This document shows positions 11,193 to 22,800 of a stretch of 64,000 nucleotides of DNA, piece after piece. Origin of the DNA: Taudactylus pleione. Its lineage: Eukaryota > Chordata > Amphibia > Anura > Myobatrachidae. Position 1 is the first letter of the stretch; the number at the start of each line of letters is the position of its first letter. Location: positions 26,407,501 through 26,471,500 of the forward strand of contig JAUIMM010000178.1 in assembly GCA_031769625.1 (NCBI GenBank), read 5' to 3'. The notes under the pieces are model-generated. The model was not told the DNA's origin. It ran no database searches and was given only the letters and a program-made list of their open reading frames with translations. Made by a program: the position numbers and the translations under genes.

Positions 11193-11796
11193 TACTGATA
11201 AATGAGCAAACATACCATTGTTTATGCACAAAATTTCATTGTATTTCTCACCTATCTGGACACCAACTCTACTCCTCCACAACTTCTCATTCTGAGATGT
11301 TTTGTATTACTGTAATGTGCAACATCAAGTTCCTTTAGCTGGATCACAGAGGGTGGGCATATACCTGAATATACTTTCAATCAACTACTTAATAACTAGA
11401 ATGTGATATACAAGTGTCATGAATAAGTTGTGAGGGATATTCTCTGCACTTTACTGAGAATATCCCTTTACATAAGCAATAGAGAGAGAAAATAATTCAC
11501 ACTTTGGCAAAGACTTAAATTTGTTTAATAGCGGATGTACTTTTTGAAGCATTATACTACTGCAATTTGTGTTTTATATGTGTAATATAGGACGTTCATA
11601 TGTGTATTTTATTTTATATGAATTATTAATATTATAATAGAGACAATTCAAATCTTTTAAACTGCTTTTTTCCCTTTACTTTATTAAGTAATGCAGTCTT
11701 AATGTTTTGCAATTTGTTGGTTGCTTTGATGTTGTAGATATGACTGCAGCCAATGTTTTATTGTATATACACAAATATAGATAACATTTATATATA
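11193..11796. other. AT-rich sequence, nothing recognised
   Basis: No convincing frame or repeat structure. Confidence 0.45.
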
Positions 11797-11804
11797 AGTT
11801 TAGC

Positions 11805-12142
11805 CAGCGGTAACACCCATTACGTTTGTAGTGCGCCGCAAAGTTGCACGCTGGCAAATGGGGCGTGACCTCGCAGGTTGGGGGTGTGGCCTTGTGGGTA
11901 GGGGGCATGGCCTCACTGGCCAAACCCACGTTTTAGTCACTCCGGGGGTCCCAGAGATGCGGACTGCACATGGGGACCAGTTTGTGTGCAGTGCTAGCTC
12001 CATCACTATGTCAGGAGCGGAGTGCTGCACGTAATGCTACAGTGCAGCACCTGGCTCCTGTCACTGAGGAGTCAGCACTTTGGTGTCACCCCTCGGCGGG
12101 TGACACCAGTGTGCGGGTCACACACCCCTTGTGATGCCACTG
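11805..12142. mobile_element. hAT-type MITE with exact 8-bp TSD
   Basis: The 338-bp element begins CAGCGGTAACACCC and ends GGTGATGCCACTG-like sequence (CTTGTGATGCCACTG), which are imperfect terminal inverted repeats. It is flanked on both sides by the identical octamer AGTTTAGC (11797-11804 and 12143-12150). 8-bp duplications and CAG...CTG ends are characteristic of hAT transposons. The interior is GC-rich and noncoding, so it depended on a transposase made elsewhere. Confidence 0.88.
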
Positions 12143-12150
12143 AGTTTAGC

Positions 12151-12590
12151 CCCTAAAGCATATCTTCTAGCTGCATGAGAGCTATTCCACCTGACATATT
12201 TATCTGTGCCTGCATCCAGGTCTATGTCAGTCACTGAAAACAACCTTGCTGTACTTGACCTATGCTTACCCACTGCTTCACTCCCCCACTTCTCTTTAGG
12301 ATAATAACGATCCCAGTCAGAAATGTGCAAAAAAAACAAATGTACTCTAAATGAGTCCCAGAGTATTTTTTAAACATATTAGGTGTTTCTGTCGATAAGA
12401 CAGGTTTAAAATGGAGATGGTGGGTGGAACGGCTGATTTGGTAGGCTTAGTTGTTGTGCAACATATGGAGAAGGAGGAGGAAATGATAAGAAGAATGTAT
12501 GAAAAGAGGCTGAAGAATGTGCTGTGGAGGTTCCGGAGTCTGGCAATGTAGACAAAGGTTGGCCTTGGAATCTCTGGTAGGCCAGGAGGT
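12151..12590. other. Unassigned sequence
   Basis: Nothing supported apart from its being noncoding on both strands. Confidence 0.4.
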
Positions 12591-12591
12591 T

Positions 12592-13130
12592 ATCATTATC
12601 TTTTATTTATAAAGCACCACAAGGGTACCTAAGCTCCATACAAGAGGAATACAACTGACAATAAGATACACAAGTACAGACTAATAGAAACAAGTAAACA
12701 ATTTCACATAGATTCATACAGTAATTATACATATGTAGATAAGACAAAAAGGGAGAGTGCTTACAATCTATAGGGGATATGGGTGCACATAAAAGGTAGA
12801 AGAGTGACATTTAGTTCTGAGTGGTATTGGGAGCCAATGGAGTGATTGGTAGAGGGGAGCAACATGGTAAAGCAATGAAAGGTGAATAGGAGGTGGGCAT
12901 TAGGGTTGAGGACAAACTGAAGAGGGATGAGGCAGGAGTTTGGAATGCAAGAGATCAGTAAATTACAATAATATAGGTGGGAAATAATTAGTGCATGTAA
13001 GAGAATTTTAGTACCATCTAGGGAGATGAAGGCCCAGATTCTGTAAATATTGAGCATGTGGAAATGGCAGGATTTGGAAAAGGATTGTATGAGGCGGGTG
13101 AAGGAAAGAGTCAGGAGTTTATTCAAATGG
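12592..13130 (-). mobile_element. L2-like LINE fragment, antisense
   Basis: The minus strand translates, over 12761-13126, to a CR1/L2-group reverse transcriptase C-terminal segment: SCHFHMLNIYRIWAF, then LLHALIISHLYYCNLLIS, then IPLQFVLNPNAHLL. These correspond block by block to SCRFHLKNISKIRPY, LIHSLVISRLDYCNLLLS and LQSILNAAARLIF in the 7.5-kb copy. The 3' end on the minus strand is CTTGTGGTGCTTTATAAATA, the usual L2 tail. Several conserved residues are changed (for example LDYCN to LYYCN), which marks an older copy. Confidence 0.8.
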
Positions 13131-13282
13131 TTAGGCTCAATGAAGCGAACATCCTGAAGCTTTATGAGTAGCTGAGGAATGTTTAAGTGCCTTTAACTGC
13201 ACGCTTCAAAGCGTGATTTACACATAATCTGTGTGCTCATAAATATTGGGTATTTCACTACACTTTTCTCAAATGCTCTAAT

Positions 13283-13690
13283 TAGAGATGTGCACTGACC
13301 ATTTTTGCTGATTTGGGTTCTAATTCATCGGCTAGCTTTGGTTTTGCCAAACCGCCGTCACTGGTTTTAGTTTTGCATTTGTTTAAAAAAAACTTGACAA
13401 AAAAAGCTAAAATTACATAACTTGAGCCACTTTTTGTCCCTAGAGAAGTGTTAAACTCAATAACATTAATTTCCACTAATTTTCCAGTAAATTTTGACCA
13501 CCTCACAGCTCTCAAAATTGTTTTCATCCAGTTTAGGCCAAAAATTTGCACCGAGATAGCTGGCTGACTAAGTTAAGTGACAGCAGTAGGCAACACAAAC
13601 ACAGCACTGGCGACTGGGTCAGTGACTTCGGCCGCAGACTTACACACACACAGAAGCCACCAGCCACAGCCAGAGCACATTGGGGGATAT
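13283..13690 (+). mobile_element. Partial non-autonomous hAT element (TAGAGATG family)
   Basis: It starts TAGAGATGTGCACTGACCAT and runs parallel to the complete copy at 18496-19530 through AAACCGCCGT, GCTAAAAT(T/C)ACATAA, AATAACATTAATTTCCA and TTTTGACCACCTCACAG. The right terminal repeat is absent: the sequence passes into DIRS-like material near 13690, so the DIRS insertion or a deletion probably removed it. Confidence 0.7.
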
Positions 13691-14323
13691 AAGGTAAGGG
13701 TACCCTGCACGCAGGGAGCCACAAGTTAGTGGCTTTCACCACCGGAGCATGATACCTCCGGTGGTGCTGGTAGTGAGGGGCACCCAGTCTGACCGCGCTC
13801 ACCACTAGACCACCAGGGACTTAGTATTGTAGCAGGGGCTTCTTTATTTGAGCCGCGACCATTTCCCTGGGGTTTAGACCAGCCGGGGGAGATGGACGCT
13901 TCCTTTATCGTCCCCCCCCCCTTGCTTAGGGTGCAGAAAGCCCCAGGCACGTTTCTATGCACTCCTCCCCCACTATAATAAAGCGGCCATTTTAGCTATA
14001 GTCTGTCTCAGCGTCTGAGTGTGCAGCAGGGCTCCTGTCTCCTCTGATAGCCTGCTCCCCGCAGCATCGTGTGGTCTGAGTGTATGGTCCCTGTATGTAA
14101 GTGTACATTCCTCAACTCTGTGCCGCTGGGGCTGGTCACTGAGGGTACATCCCTTGCAGGGGTGAGTACTTTTTAAGTTGTATACTTAGCTGGTAGTGGC
14201 TACAGAAAAGCAGGTATATTTAATAGTACCAGTGTGTTCACTGCATACTAACACTAAAAGACCCTGATTTGCTTACACCTTACTAATTGTTTAGTGTGTA
14301 GTTTTTCTGCGATTCACAGTATG

Positions 14324-15600
14324 TCCAGAAATAATGCTACAAAGGAGGCTGGCACTACTACATCTCGCTTTTGCAGACAATTTCTTAATGTAATTTTTTC
14401 TCAGGATCCGGAGCATGACGGTCTGTGTGTCAATTGCTTTGGGGCCCTGCAACAGGTCATTTCACCTATGGCTTCTTCTTAAGAATCGGCTTGGGCATTG
14501 CGGCTGACTCAGGTAATGTCACAAATGTTAGACCATATGTCAATGCCAGTACCACCTGTCCCTGTTACTGTGCCACAGCTCCCCATGGTGGAGCCATCGT
14601 GGATGCAAACTTTTTCCCAGTCTGTCCACGGGTTAGCTCAGGTGTCCATGTCCTTTCAGCAGATGCTGGATAGAGATAAGGCTCCTAGGCATAGACCTGC
14701 TCCACATGAAAGTTCCACTCCATTATCTGCAGGAGGTTTGGATTCCGAGATATTCTCAGATGGCGAGGCTTCCATTACCTTAGACGTGGAGACCTCTTCT
14801 GTCCCAGAAGAGACTGTCTCCTGTAGACATGGAGGCTCTTATTAGAGCAGTTAAGACTATTCTGCTAGTTGAGGAATCGGAGCAACCTCCTAGGTCCAAG
14901 GCACATGTCTTTAAAGGATAGAAATAGTCAGTGACGTAATGTCCATCTTCTGCACAACTAGAAGACCTCCTGGCAGAGGCGTGGACTCACCCTAGTAGAT
15001 GCTTCCAGGTTTCTAAGCATATAGCTACCTTTTACCTTCTTCCTGCTGTGGATAGGGCTAAGTGGGAGTCTCCTCCCTCAGTGCATTCCCATAGTACTCG
15101 GCTTATTCGGTCATCCCTCCTACCTATTCCTAACACAGCATCTCTTAAAGATCCAACAGATAGGAAATTGGAAAACTTCTTAAAGATAATTTATGTAAAC
15201 ACAGGGGCTCTAGCTTGTCGAGCCCTGGCATTGGCTTGGGTGCTAAAGCTGTGTGCCACTAGGAAGACACTTTGGAAGAAGGTTTCACCATAGAGCTGTC
15301 TTACTTTCTACAGTTGAACATATCAAAGAAGCAGCTTCTTATCTATCTGAAGCATCTATAGATTCGGGGATTTTGACCTCTAAAGTTTCTGTTTCGGCCG
15401 TGGTGGCCAGAAGAGCTCTCTGGAATCTAAGAAGACTCTGGAAGCCCTTCCCATTTCAGGTGATGTTCTGTTTGGTTCTGAATTGGATAAGATAGTGACT
15501 ACATTGGCTACTTCCAAATTGTCTTTCTTGCCATCTGTCACCACTACGAAACCCAGGACTTTAGCATCTTGTGCCTTTCGCACTCAGGGTAAGGCCTGAG
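14324..15600 (+). pseudogene. DIRS gag-like ORF1 pseudogene
   Basis: Three frames must be combined to follow the protein. The N-terminal piece (14324-14482) contains HDGLCVNCF, a Cys-pair motif. The next piece (14489-14845) is rich in Met, Pro and Gln, as in ORF1 products of DIRS. A later piece (15048-15600) has RKLENFLKIIYVNTGALACRAL and YLSEASIDSGILTSKVSVSA followed by VARRALWNLR, which is the conserved C-terminal block of DIRS ORF1. Stops occur after residue 53 and at many points between 14845 and 15050. The product would package element RNA. Confidence 0.65.
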
Positions 15601-15699
15601 GTCAGCTATTCCCAAGAACCCAGAGTTCTGCTCCTAAAAGCTCCAAGCCCAGAAGTAAACAACCCTGGTCCACCAGACGTCCAGCTTCAAAACCAATGG

Positions 15700-16815
15700 A
15701 CAAGCCTGCGGCATGATGGGCGGACCTCCTCCCAAGCGACCTCATAGTGGGAGGCCGGCTTCTTAATTTTTTGGCAGTGTGGATGCAGACCACAACAGAT
15801 ACTTGGGTCAGGGGAGTGGTGTTTTAAGGATATGCACTCACCTTTTGTCAGCATCCACCTTTTAAGGTTCTTTTCCACCGGCCTTCCTACATAGCGCAGA
15901 AAAGGCAGATGCTCTTGAGGCATCTATTCACTCTTTCATGGCCTCAGGGGTCATTATTCCTGTTCCCCCATCCCAAAATGGGTTTGGTTTTTACCCAATA
16001 TCTTTCTAGTTCAGTAGCCGACCGGCTCTTTCCGACCCATCCCAAAGTCTGCATGGAGTCCCTGCAGTCCATCATTCTAGCTTTGGAACCAGGGGACTTT
16101 ATGGCATCACTGGATATACAGGATGCCTTTTTATCTATCCCTATCTGAACCAATTATAAACATTTTCTCAGGTTTGCTGTCTAAACCAGACACTACCAAT
16201 TTCAGGCATTACCCTTTGAACTGTCCACAGCCCCTTGGGTGTTTATGAAAGTCTTACCTTACCTGGATGACCTGCTTCTCTTGGAACTCTCTCCAGCAAT
16301 TCTCTGGGATCACATCCATATGACGGTGGAGGTACTTCAATCACATGGGTGGATCATCAATTGGAAGAAGTCCACGCTATCTCCATCCCAGAATATGCTC
16401 CATCTGGGAGCCTTGTTGAATTCCAGTGCTCAGCAAGTCTTCCTCCCTCCAGACAACATTGTATCATTACAAACCAGAATTCGCACCTTTCTCAGTCAGC
16501 GGCAAATGTCCATTCACTTGTGCATGCAAATTCTGGGGTCATTGGTGTCAACTTCGAGTACGGACAGTTTCACACCCAGCCTCTCCAGGGTCTCATTCTG
16601 AGGTGTTGGTTCAAGTTACGTCAGCACCTCAATGCTCATACTCTGATTCTCCCCCAGGAAGTTCGTCTCTCTGTACTGTGTAGGCTCCAGCGTCCTCATC
16701 TGGGCAAGGGACACCCCTTTTGGATCCAGGACTGGGTCCTTCTCACCACCGATGCAAACCTTTGGGGGTGGGGGGCTGTAACTTGTGAACTAACCTTTCA
16801 GGGACATTGGATAAG
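15700..16815 (+). pseudogene. DIRS reverse transcriptase / RNase H pseudogene
   Basis: Recognisable blocks in order: VGGRLLNFLAVW near 15740, KVCMESLQSIILALEPGDFM (16047-16105), ASLDIQDAFLSIPI (palm motif with the first catalytic Asp), FQALPFELSTAPWVFMKV, YLDDLLLL (catalytic YLDD, 16260-16280), then MTVEVLQSHGWIINWKKS and MLHLGALLNS. An RNase H start is visible at VLLTTDANLWGWGAVTC near 16737. A short deletion directly before YLDD removes the usual spacer between the two palm motifs. In-frame stops follow LSIPI and the N-terminal part. It is interrupted and truncated near 16815. Confidence 0.82.
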
Positions 16816-17010
16816 TCAGAAGAGACAAAATAATGTTTATATAGGATCACAGCGCACAAAAAGTCATAAGCAGCAGATTAAACTAAAACAATGATTCACC
16901 AAATCAAAAACATCTAAACAAAAAAAAGGGTTTAGTATATAACCATGCACCAGACTTAAAAACAGATATGAAAAGACCTAAAAAGTCTCAATCTAAATTG
17001 TCTGGTCTCA

Positions 17011-17935
17011 CCCACACATTTGCAAGACACAGAGAGCTAACTTTTACCACTGCTTCTGGGCATGTAGAAAGGTCAGACGTTTTTGGAATAAAGTTTTGAG
17101 CTATATAAATTAAATAATGCAGCTGCGATTACCTATGCATATTATACCTATGCTCTTCTGCAACTTTGATATATGGGTCCCTTTCTTACAGAACCATAAC
17201 AAATCTGAAGTGTTTCCTTTTCTCACTGGCATACTGATGGTGGCAAAGAAATTGATTCTGTGAATGTGGTTGGAGCGGTGGCCCCCTAATTATCAGCAGT
17301 TCAAACAAATCTACTGGAGATTCTATACTTTGACAGACGATCCACATTTCCAGATATAGAGAAGGGAGTGGAGAGATTCTTTAGCAGATGGAGAATCTTT
17401 ATTTAACACTTAAATAATTAATTACAATCTGACATAATGAAAATATTAAAAAATACTACATGGTCTTTGACTAGAAGACTGTCTGCTGCTTCATCATAGA
17501 CAGCTGAGTTTATCGTCTCTCCACCTCCCCCCCCCCTTCTTCTTCTTAAATTAAATGGATGGGTTCTGCCAAAGTACGTGGAAAATTTACATAATCTGCA
17601 TAATAGACGGATATATGTTTATAGAACTATTGACTGCAATGAGATATAGTAAAAATGTGAAATGGTAGCCAGACGGGACCTTTCCCTCTCCACCTCCCCT
17701 CCCCTATTTTATCTTCTATTTGTTTACATCTTTTGGATTCTTCTGAGTACTGAACATTGATTATGACTACAGCGAAATATTCTGGTAATATAACTTGATG
17801 TATTTTACGCTTTGAATTTACTGGGTATTGCTGTATAGATTGATTGTGTCTCAACATGTATAATTTTTAATGTATGTAAACATTTTGCAAAAGTTTAATA
17901 TAAAGATTTAGAAAAAAAATAAATAAATAATAAAT
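17011..17935 (+). mobile_element. L1/Tx1-like LINE 3' fragment
   Basis: The translated sequence near 17045-17105 reads HCFWACRKVRRFWNKVLSYI, which is the Cys-His region near the C-terminus of L1-type ORF2 proteins. It is followed by FPFLTGILMVAKKLIL and PPNYQQFKQIYWR, which match the end of that protein. A polypyrimidine stretch (17520-17550) and a 3' UTR follow, ending AATATAAAGATTTAG and an A-rich (AAAT)n tail at 17910-17935. Most of ORF2, including reverse transcriptase, is missing through 5' truncation. Stops interrupt the remaining frame. Confidence 0.7.
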
Positions 17936-18487
17936 GTGTATTATTGTGTTTTACAGTGGGACTACAGGTGACAGTGTGCCTGCCCTTTAGCTCTTCTGGA
18001 ACTACAAGTGTCAGCAGGAAGTCGGCACAGGTACCCCCACTTTAGAGCGGCCTCTGTTTGGCTGGCGGCCAGGCAAATGATGTAAACCACGAGGGCTCCG
18101 TCATTTGCTTGGGAAGAGATGTATGTGGAAACACATACATCTCTTCAATGTTCGTGGTCCGGGTAAACTCGTTTTTTTTTAGTATGACCGGGACGCTGGA
18201 GAAGATGACCGTTCGGCACCAGAAGGTAGGTGAGTATTTTTTTTTTTAGGGATTACAATGGATTTCTACTGGATAAGGGGACCGATCACCGGGGACAATG
18301 TGAGTATGTATGTGTGTGTTTAGTGTGTAATAACATTGTACCTTCTACGGTGTGTGTATCTACTTCTGTCACTCTCATTCCTCATTGTGTCATCTTTATG
18401 AGTGTCTGGCCTTTATGTTTCCTCCTTTGCCTGTGCTAACCATTAATACTCTCAATACTATTCTTATTATGTCTATATACCCTTATA
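17936..18487. other. Unassigned sequence
   Basis: Contains a small inverted repeat (GAGATGTATGTG/CACATACATCTC near 18115-18145) and poly-T runs. No gene recognised. Confidence 0.4.
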
Positions 18488-18724
18488 GTTAAAACTAGAG
18501 ATGTGCGTCGGACCATTTTTGCTGGATTTGGATTTGGCTCTGATTTGTCTTCCGGATTTGGATTTGACAAACCGCCGTGATTGGTTTTGGATTTGCATTT
18601 TTTTTTTTTAAATTGAAAAAAAAAAGCTAAAATCACATAATTTGGGCCTTTTTTATGTTCCTAGAGTATTATTAACCTCAATAACATTAATTTCCAGTCA
18701 TTTCCATACAATTTTGACCACCTC

Positions 18725-19050
18725 ACAGAGGTGCGTAGTCAGAGCGCTTTTTCATACACACTCTGGGGTACTACAATGTACTGGGGTGCAGTTTACAGTA
18801 CAAACAAATACAACAATTTTTATTTTTTAAAACTGGCAGCTTGGCTCACACTGCGTGGAGTGAGACTACTTTTATGCTCAAGCTCTTGGGTACTACAGCG
18901 TCCTGAGGTGCAATGCACAGTACAAATAGATACAACAATTTTTTTTTTAATTGGCAGCCTGGTTCACACTGCGTGGAGTCAGACCATTTTTTGTGCACAT
19001 GCTCTAGGGTAATATAGTGTACTAGGTGTAGTGCGCAGAACATTACAAAT
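18725..19050. repeat. Tandem repeat inside the hAT element, units of about 130 bp
   Basis: Three units share GGGTACTACA...TGTACTGGGGTGCAGT, then ACAGTACAAA(C/T)A(A/G)ATACAACAATTTTT and TGGCAGC(T/C)TGG(C/T)TCACACTGCGTGGAGT. The third unit is the most diverged. Confidence 0.75.
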
Positions 19051-19099
19051 AGAACTATTTTTTTAAACTTTTTTATTATTTTAACGCTGTGTGGTAATA

Positions 19100-19290
19100 C
19101 AGCCCCAGCAGCACAACCCCTCAGAGATGGACACAGCCCCAGCAATACAACCCCTTAGAGATGGACACAGTCCCAGCAGCACAGCCCTTTAGGGATGGAC
19201 ACAGCCCCAGCAGCACAGCCCCTTAGAGATGGACACACAGCAGCACAGTCCCTTAGAGATTGGCACAGCCCCTTAGAGATGGACACAGCA
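19100..19290. repeat. Tandem repeat of about 38 bp inside the hAT element
   Basis: Repeated phrase AGAGATGGACACAGCCCCAG then CAGCACA(G/A)CCCCTTAG, about five to six copies with deletions in the later ones. Confidence 0.8.
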
Positions 19291-19816
19291 TCATTTGGAC
19301 ACCGCAGAGCGCAGCATGCAGAAGCGTGGCTGATGAATGGTGCCACGTCCCGGCCGTGGCTCCTTATGTGGAATCCAAACCCCATAAGAATCAGACTCAG
19401 GGAGAATGATGATCGGCCTCGATCTGACATCCGATCCTGGTGGGACACCTCAAACCAGGACTCTGATGTGGTCCGGATTAAGAAGTTTGGAGTGGACCAG
19501 ATTCAAGGTAGTTCGGACCTATCATCTCTAGTTAAAACGCTTCCCATTATAAAAACTGGTTTAGATACTTGTCACTTACAGGATATGTCTCCTGTAATTG
19601 GCTGATGTTCTTCCTCATTGCAATTGGACAATACTTGTGTCAATCATCAGTAAAGCTAGGTGATTAGCCCATAATCGCTACTTATACTTACCTAGATGAA
19701 GGACCAGAACTGACTTTGATTCTGTTAACAAGCCGGTCATAACAGCAAAACAAATGGACCAGATGGATCATGGAACACCTGTATTGAGCATTCAGCATCC
19801 TGACTCTGCACACTGA

Positions 19817-20333
19817 GGGCCTGATTTAGACCCGCTCGCGAGCGCATAGCGCTCGCAAGCAGGTCGATGGCCGGGCAGTGAGCACGCGCGGCGTGCGCGA
19901 GCCCCGTAGCGAGTGAATTTTCACTCGCTGCAGGACTCACTACAAGATGGGGTGGCTGTTGATTGTGATTGACAGCTCGCCACGTTTTGTAGACGTGCAG
20001 GGGGGGGTGGCTGGACAAGCGGAGGCTTTCCTGAACGAAAGCCTGCCATTTGTGGGTGGTCCTACTGACATCACCAGTGATGTCAGTAGTGAACTTCCTG
20101 CTCTATTAGAGCAGGAAGTTCACTGGGGCTTGCGGTGGATGAGACCCTACCACAAGGGTCTCGTCGCAAGCCCGATGGTCACGATAATTGCGACCATCGC
20201 CAGGCCGCCCACTAAAGCTGTGAGTGGTCACCCACAGCTTAGCGAGCGGCCTGGAGGGCGGTGAAAAAGAAAACTGGCATGCCCTGATTCAGAGCGAGCG
20301 CTCGCAAATAGCGAGAGCCTCTGAATCAGGGCC
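19817..20333 (+). mobile_element. Multi-hairpin palindromic element, copy A (3-bp TSD TGA)
   Basis: Ends are GGGCCTGATTTAG on the left and CTGAATCAGGGCC on the right, flanked by TGA on both sides. The inside is a chain of local hairpins: CGCTCGCGAGCGCATAGCGC, ACTGACATCACCAGTGATGTCAGT-type, AGGAAGTTCACT, GGGTCTCGT, CTGTGAGTGGTCACCCACAG, and a terminal hairpin at 20280-20333. The same order recurs in copies B and C. Three-bp duplications suggest PIF/Harbinger-type mobilisation, but no transposase is present here. Confidence 0.75.
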
Positions 20334-20336
20334 TGA

Positions 20337-20985
20337 GTCTCCATTTCTGCAAGTACACTAATACAGGTATCACTCTTCCTGCTGCTTCTTTCTGTGCTAT
20401 ATCATCGGTTTACAGCATTTGCCAGCTGTTTAATATGTTTACAAACCAAAAGCAAATGCACACTATGCTCCAGGAGGTGTGTTTCTGAGATTCTCATTGG
20501 CCATCCACTGTCCCAGTGACACACTATCAAAGCAGATGTCACATATGCTGGGGGCTAGTTTTCTCCTTTTCTATACCTGAATTAATACTGACTTTATACA
20601 ATAAAAGTATATACAAAATATTTGACAATTGTATTTAACTATATTCAGACAAAGACGCTAATTTATCTTAGTGTCTGTACAAGATATTTACAAATTATCA
20701 TGCACATATATTTCCCCAAGTTTTTATTATATGTATTTTCATTTGCACCTTCGATTTTAGTATGTATCACAGTCAAGTATTTAAAATTACTTTGTACACC
20801 TTTGTTTATTTTGTCCATGGTTATAACTGGCACCTTGAGTTAATACAGCTGCTACTTTTGTTTCATCTGGAATACCATATGTTTTATGCAAGTTCTCCAA
20901 TGTTATCATATAAGTAAATTGATGTTATACACCTTATTCCTTGCAACTATTGGTACTATTTTCTTTTTTTGATTGTTGTTTTTGG
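20337..20985. other. AT-rich sequence, partly upstream of a retroelement tail
   Basis: No coding signal. The right part may be the body of the element whose 3' module ends at 21085. Confidence 0.4.
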
Positions 20986-20989
20986 TGTG

Positions 20990-21085
20990 TTTGTTGAGTA
21001 TCTATTTAATTATTAAAAGTTAAGCTTTATATTTATAATTTGAGTGCCCCTGAAAAATGTTTTCTTCCTCCATACCAAACCCATG
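20990..21085 (+). repeat. Shared 3'-terminal module, copy 2
   Basis: TTAATTATTAAAAGTTAAGC...TATAATTTGAGTGCCCCTGAAAAA and then TTTTCTTCCTCC. It matches the modules at 5608-5705 and 45740-45830 in order and spacing. Confidence 0.55.
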
Positions 21086-21109
21086 TTCTATGGATGTAAA
21101 ATAATTACT

Positions 21110-22800
21110 TTTCTCATGAGAGTTGTAGCGGTATAAGCCATTTTGCTATCACATCCTTGAGTTTTTCCAAGAAACTGACACCAGCATGCCTCTTAGTGAA
21201 GCCAGTGATACAGAGAATAGCCTGCCTGTAAATGAGCTGGCAATGTGAGTTAGATACGGCTGCTACTGAAGGCAATAAACACACCCGGTGGGCTGTCCCT
21301 GTCATGTAATCTTTAGTTTGTCCAGTACCGCCTGTCCACATATCTGTAGTTAAGTGGATAGCCGTTACAATGGCATTTTCTAGGAAAAGAATAACTTTTT
21401 GTTTAAGGTCCCTGTACAGGTGAGGAATTGCTTTTCTGATTCGAGATGGAATTCAGTAGTGTGGACACATGTCCTCAACTAACTGTCCAAAAACTCAATA
21501 CATTGATGGCGGATATTGGATCAGATTTGATGCTAACATAGCTATCATGGTTTCAGTGATCCTCTGTGCAACAGGATGGTGGCGGTCATACTTCGTTCCA
21601 CTTGCAAATGATTGTTTCATAGACAATTGTTCTGTGAAACTACTTCTTCTTCTTGGTCCCCTTCTTTGATGAAGATTCACCCCCAGCAGCAGCAGCCCTA
21701 GCGTGCAAGGATTCTTCTTGGGAATCGTGGATAGCGGAGTCGTTTTACCTTCGCAAATAGGATGCAGGACTACCTCCAATCATTAAAGTGGAGGTTGATG
21801 ATGAATATGTTGGTGGTTTAGATTGCATGTTTTTGTATCTATCCATGCTGCTGGTAGCTGATGCTGGACTGCTTGTTATTATTTGATACGATTTTCCAGA
21901 TTTTGATAAATTATTTGTTTGAACCTTCTGCAAATGACATAACAGGGAGGAGCTGCCTAGATAGTTAACGTCCCTACCTCTACTTACTTTGGCACAATAA
22001 ATAGTACAGATGCTTGGACAGATGTTGTCAGTATTTGGGTAAAATAAAATCCAAAAACAAGAGGTGGCTTTTTTGGTCATTGCCCAGGCATTGCTATTTT
22101 TCTTATCACTGGCAAGAACTGCTGCCACTGGTGGCTGACGTACTATGATACAAATTACACCATCCTCCTGAATTTTATCAAACTTGTTTTTGTCCAACAC
22201 ATCATCAACATTCACATTTATCCCCCTCATCCTGTTGCACTTCCAAAGTAGCATCATCATCATCATTGGTTTTAGAATTACTCCTCACATGTGCAGAGGA
22301 TTCAGGAATGATGGAAGGTGTCAGAAACAGAAATGTCAAACTCACACAAATCTAGTAGACATTAGACACTCCTCGGGAATCTGTGAAGTTTTTTAACACA
22401 AAGTTTGTTCTTCAGCCTCGTTCTTTTTGTGCACCGATTTGCCTGTTTTAGAGGTGACACCTCTAGAGCCATAAGGGGTTGCATGCAAGGTTACAGAAGA
22501 TTCCTGACTGTGTGTATCCCTGGCTGTTGCAATTAGCATTCTAGTGCATGAAAGAGCAGTAGCAGGACCATCACTCACAAATAAAGGCCATGATCTGAGC
22601 CTTTCCTTTCCACTGTGATTGGTGGATGGTATGTTGGCAATTTAAAGTTTTTTGGCAGTAACTTTTCCCTTCATAGTTTGAGCTGATGTTTTCTTAAAGA
22701 TCTGCAAATATTGTGTAGAACTGGATTGTACTTTCTTAAACCTTTTTCTTATCCATTGACTTTCTTTAAAAGTAGATTGTGAAGTACCATGATTGCCAAC
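21110..22800 (-). pseudogene. hAT transposase pseudogene (BED finger plus start of DDE domain)
   Basis: On the minus strand a BED-type zinc finger is visible at about 22100-21920: WILFYPNTDNICPSICTIYC then SRGRDVNYLGSSSLLCHLQ. Further on are KQSFASGTKYDRHHPVAQRI and MLASNLIQYPPSMY (21650-21495), the hAT linker region, and LTTDMWTGGTGQTKDYMTGT (about 21345), the block with the first catalytic Asp, followed by LEKLKDVIAKWLI. Frameshifts separate these parts. The C-terminal half with the remaining catalytic residues and the hATC dimerisation region is absent; the sequence joins a retroelement 3' module at 21085. It could be the autonomous relative of one of the nearby hAT MITEs, which I cannot prove. 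Confidence 0.8.

Larger units (their letters stand above)
13691..16815 (+). mobile_element. Truncated DIRS-like (tyrosine-recombinase type) retrotransposon
   Basis: A noncoding leader (13691-14290) is followed by a gag-like region and a reverse transcriptase/RNase H region typical of vertebrate DIRS1-like elements. Similarity stops near 16815 within RNase H; the methylase-like domain, tyrosine recombinase and terminal repeats of a full element are not present. DIRS elements integrate through a circular intermediate and leave no target duplication; none is seen. The copy is inactive. Confidence 0.78.
18496..19530. mobile_element. Complete non-autonomous hAT element, exact 8-bp TSD
   Basis: The element (1,035 bp) begins TAGAGATGTGCGTCGGACC and ends GGACCTATCATCTCTA, so its ends are inverted repeats. 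The identical octamer GTTAAAAC lies at 18488-18495 and 19531-19538. This is the hAT signature. The interior has no transposase: it holds three copies of a tandem unit of about 130 bp (18725-19050) and then a shorter tandem array (19100-19290). A truncated relative is at 13283, and a likely right end of the family (CATCTCTA) is at 26737-26744. Confidence 0.92.
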
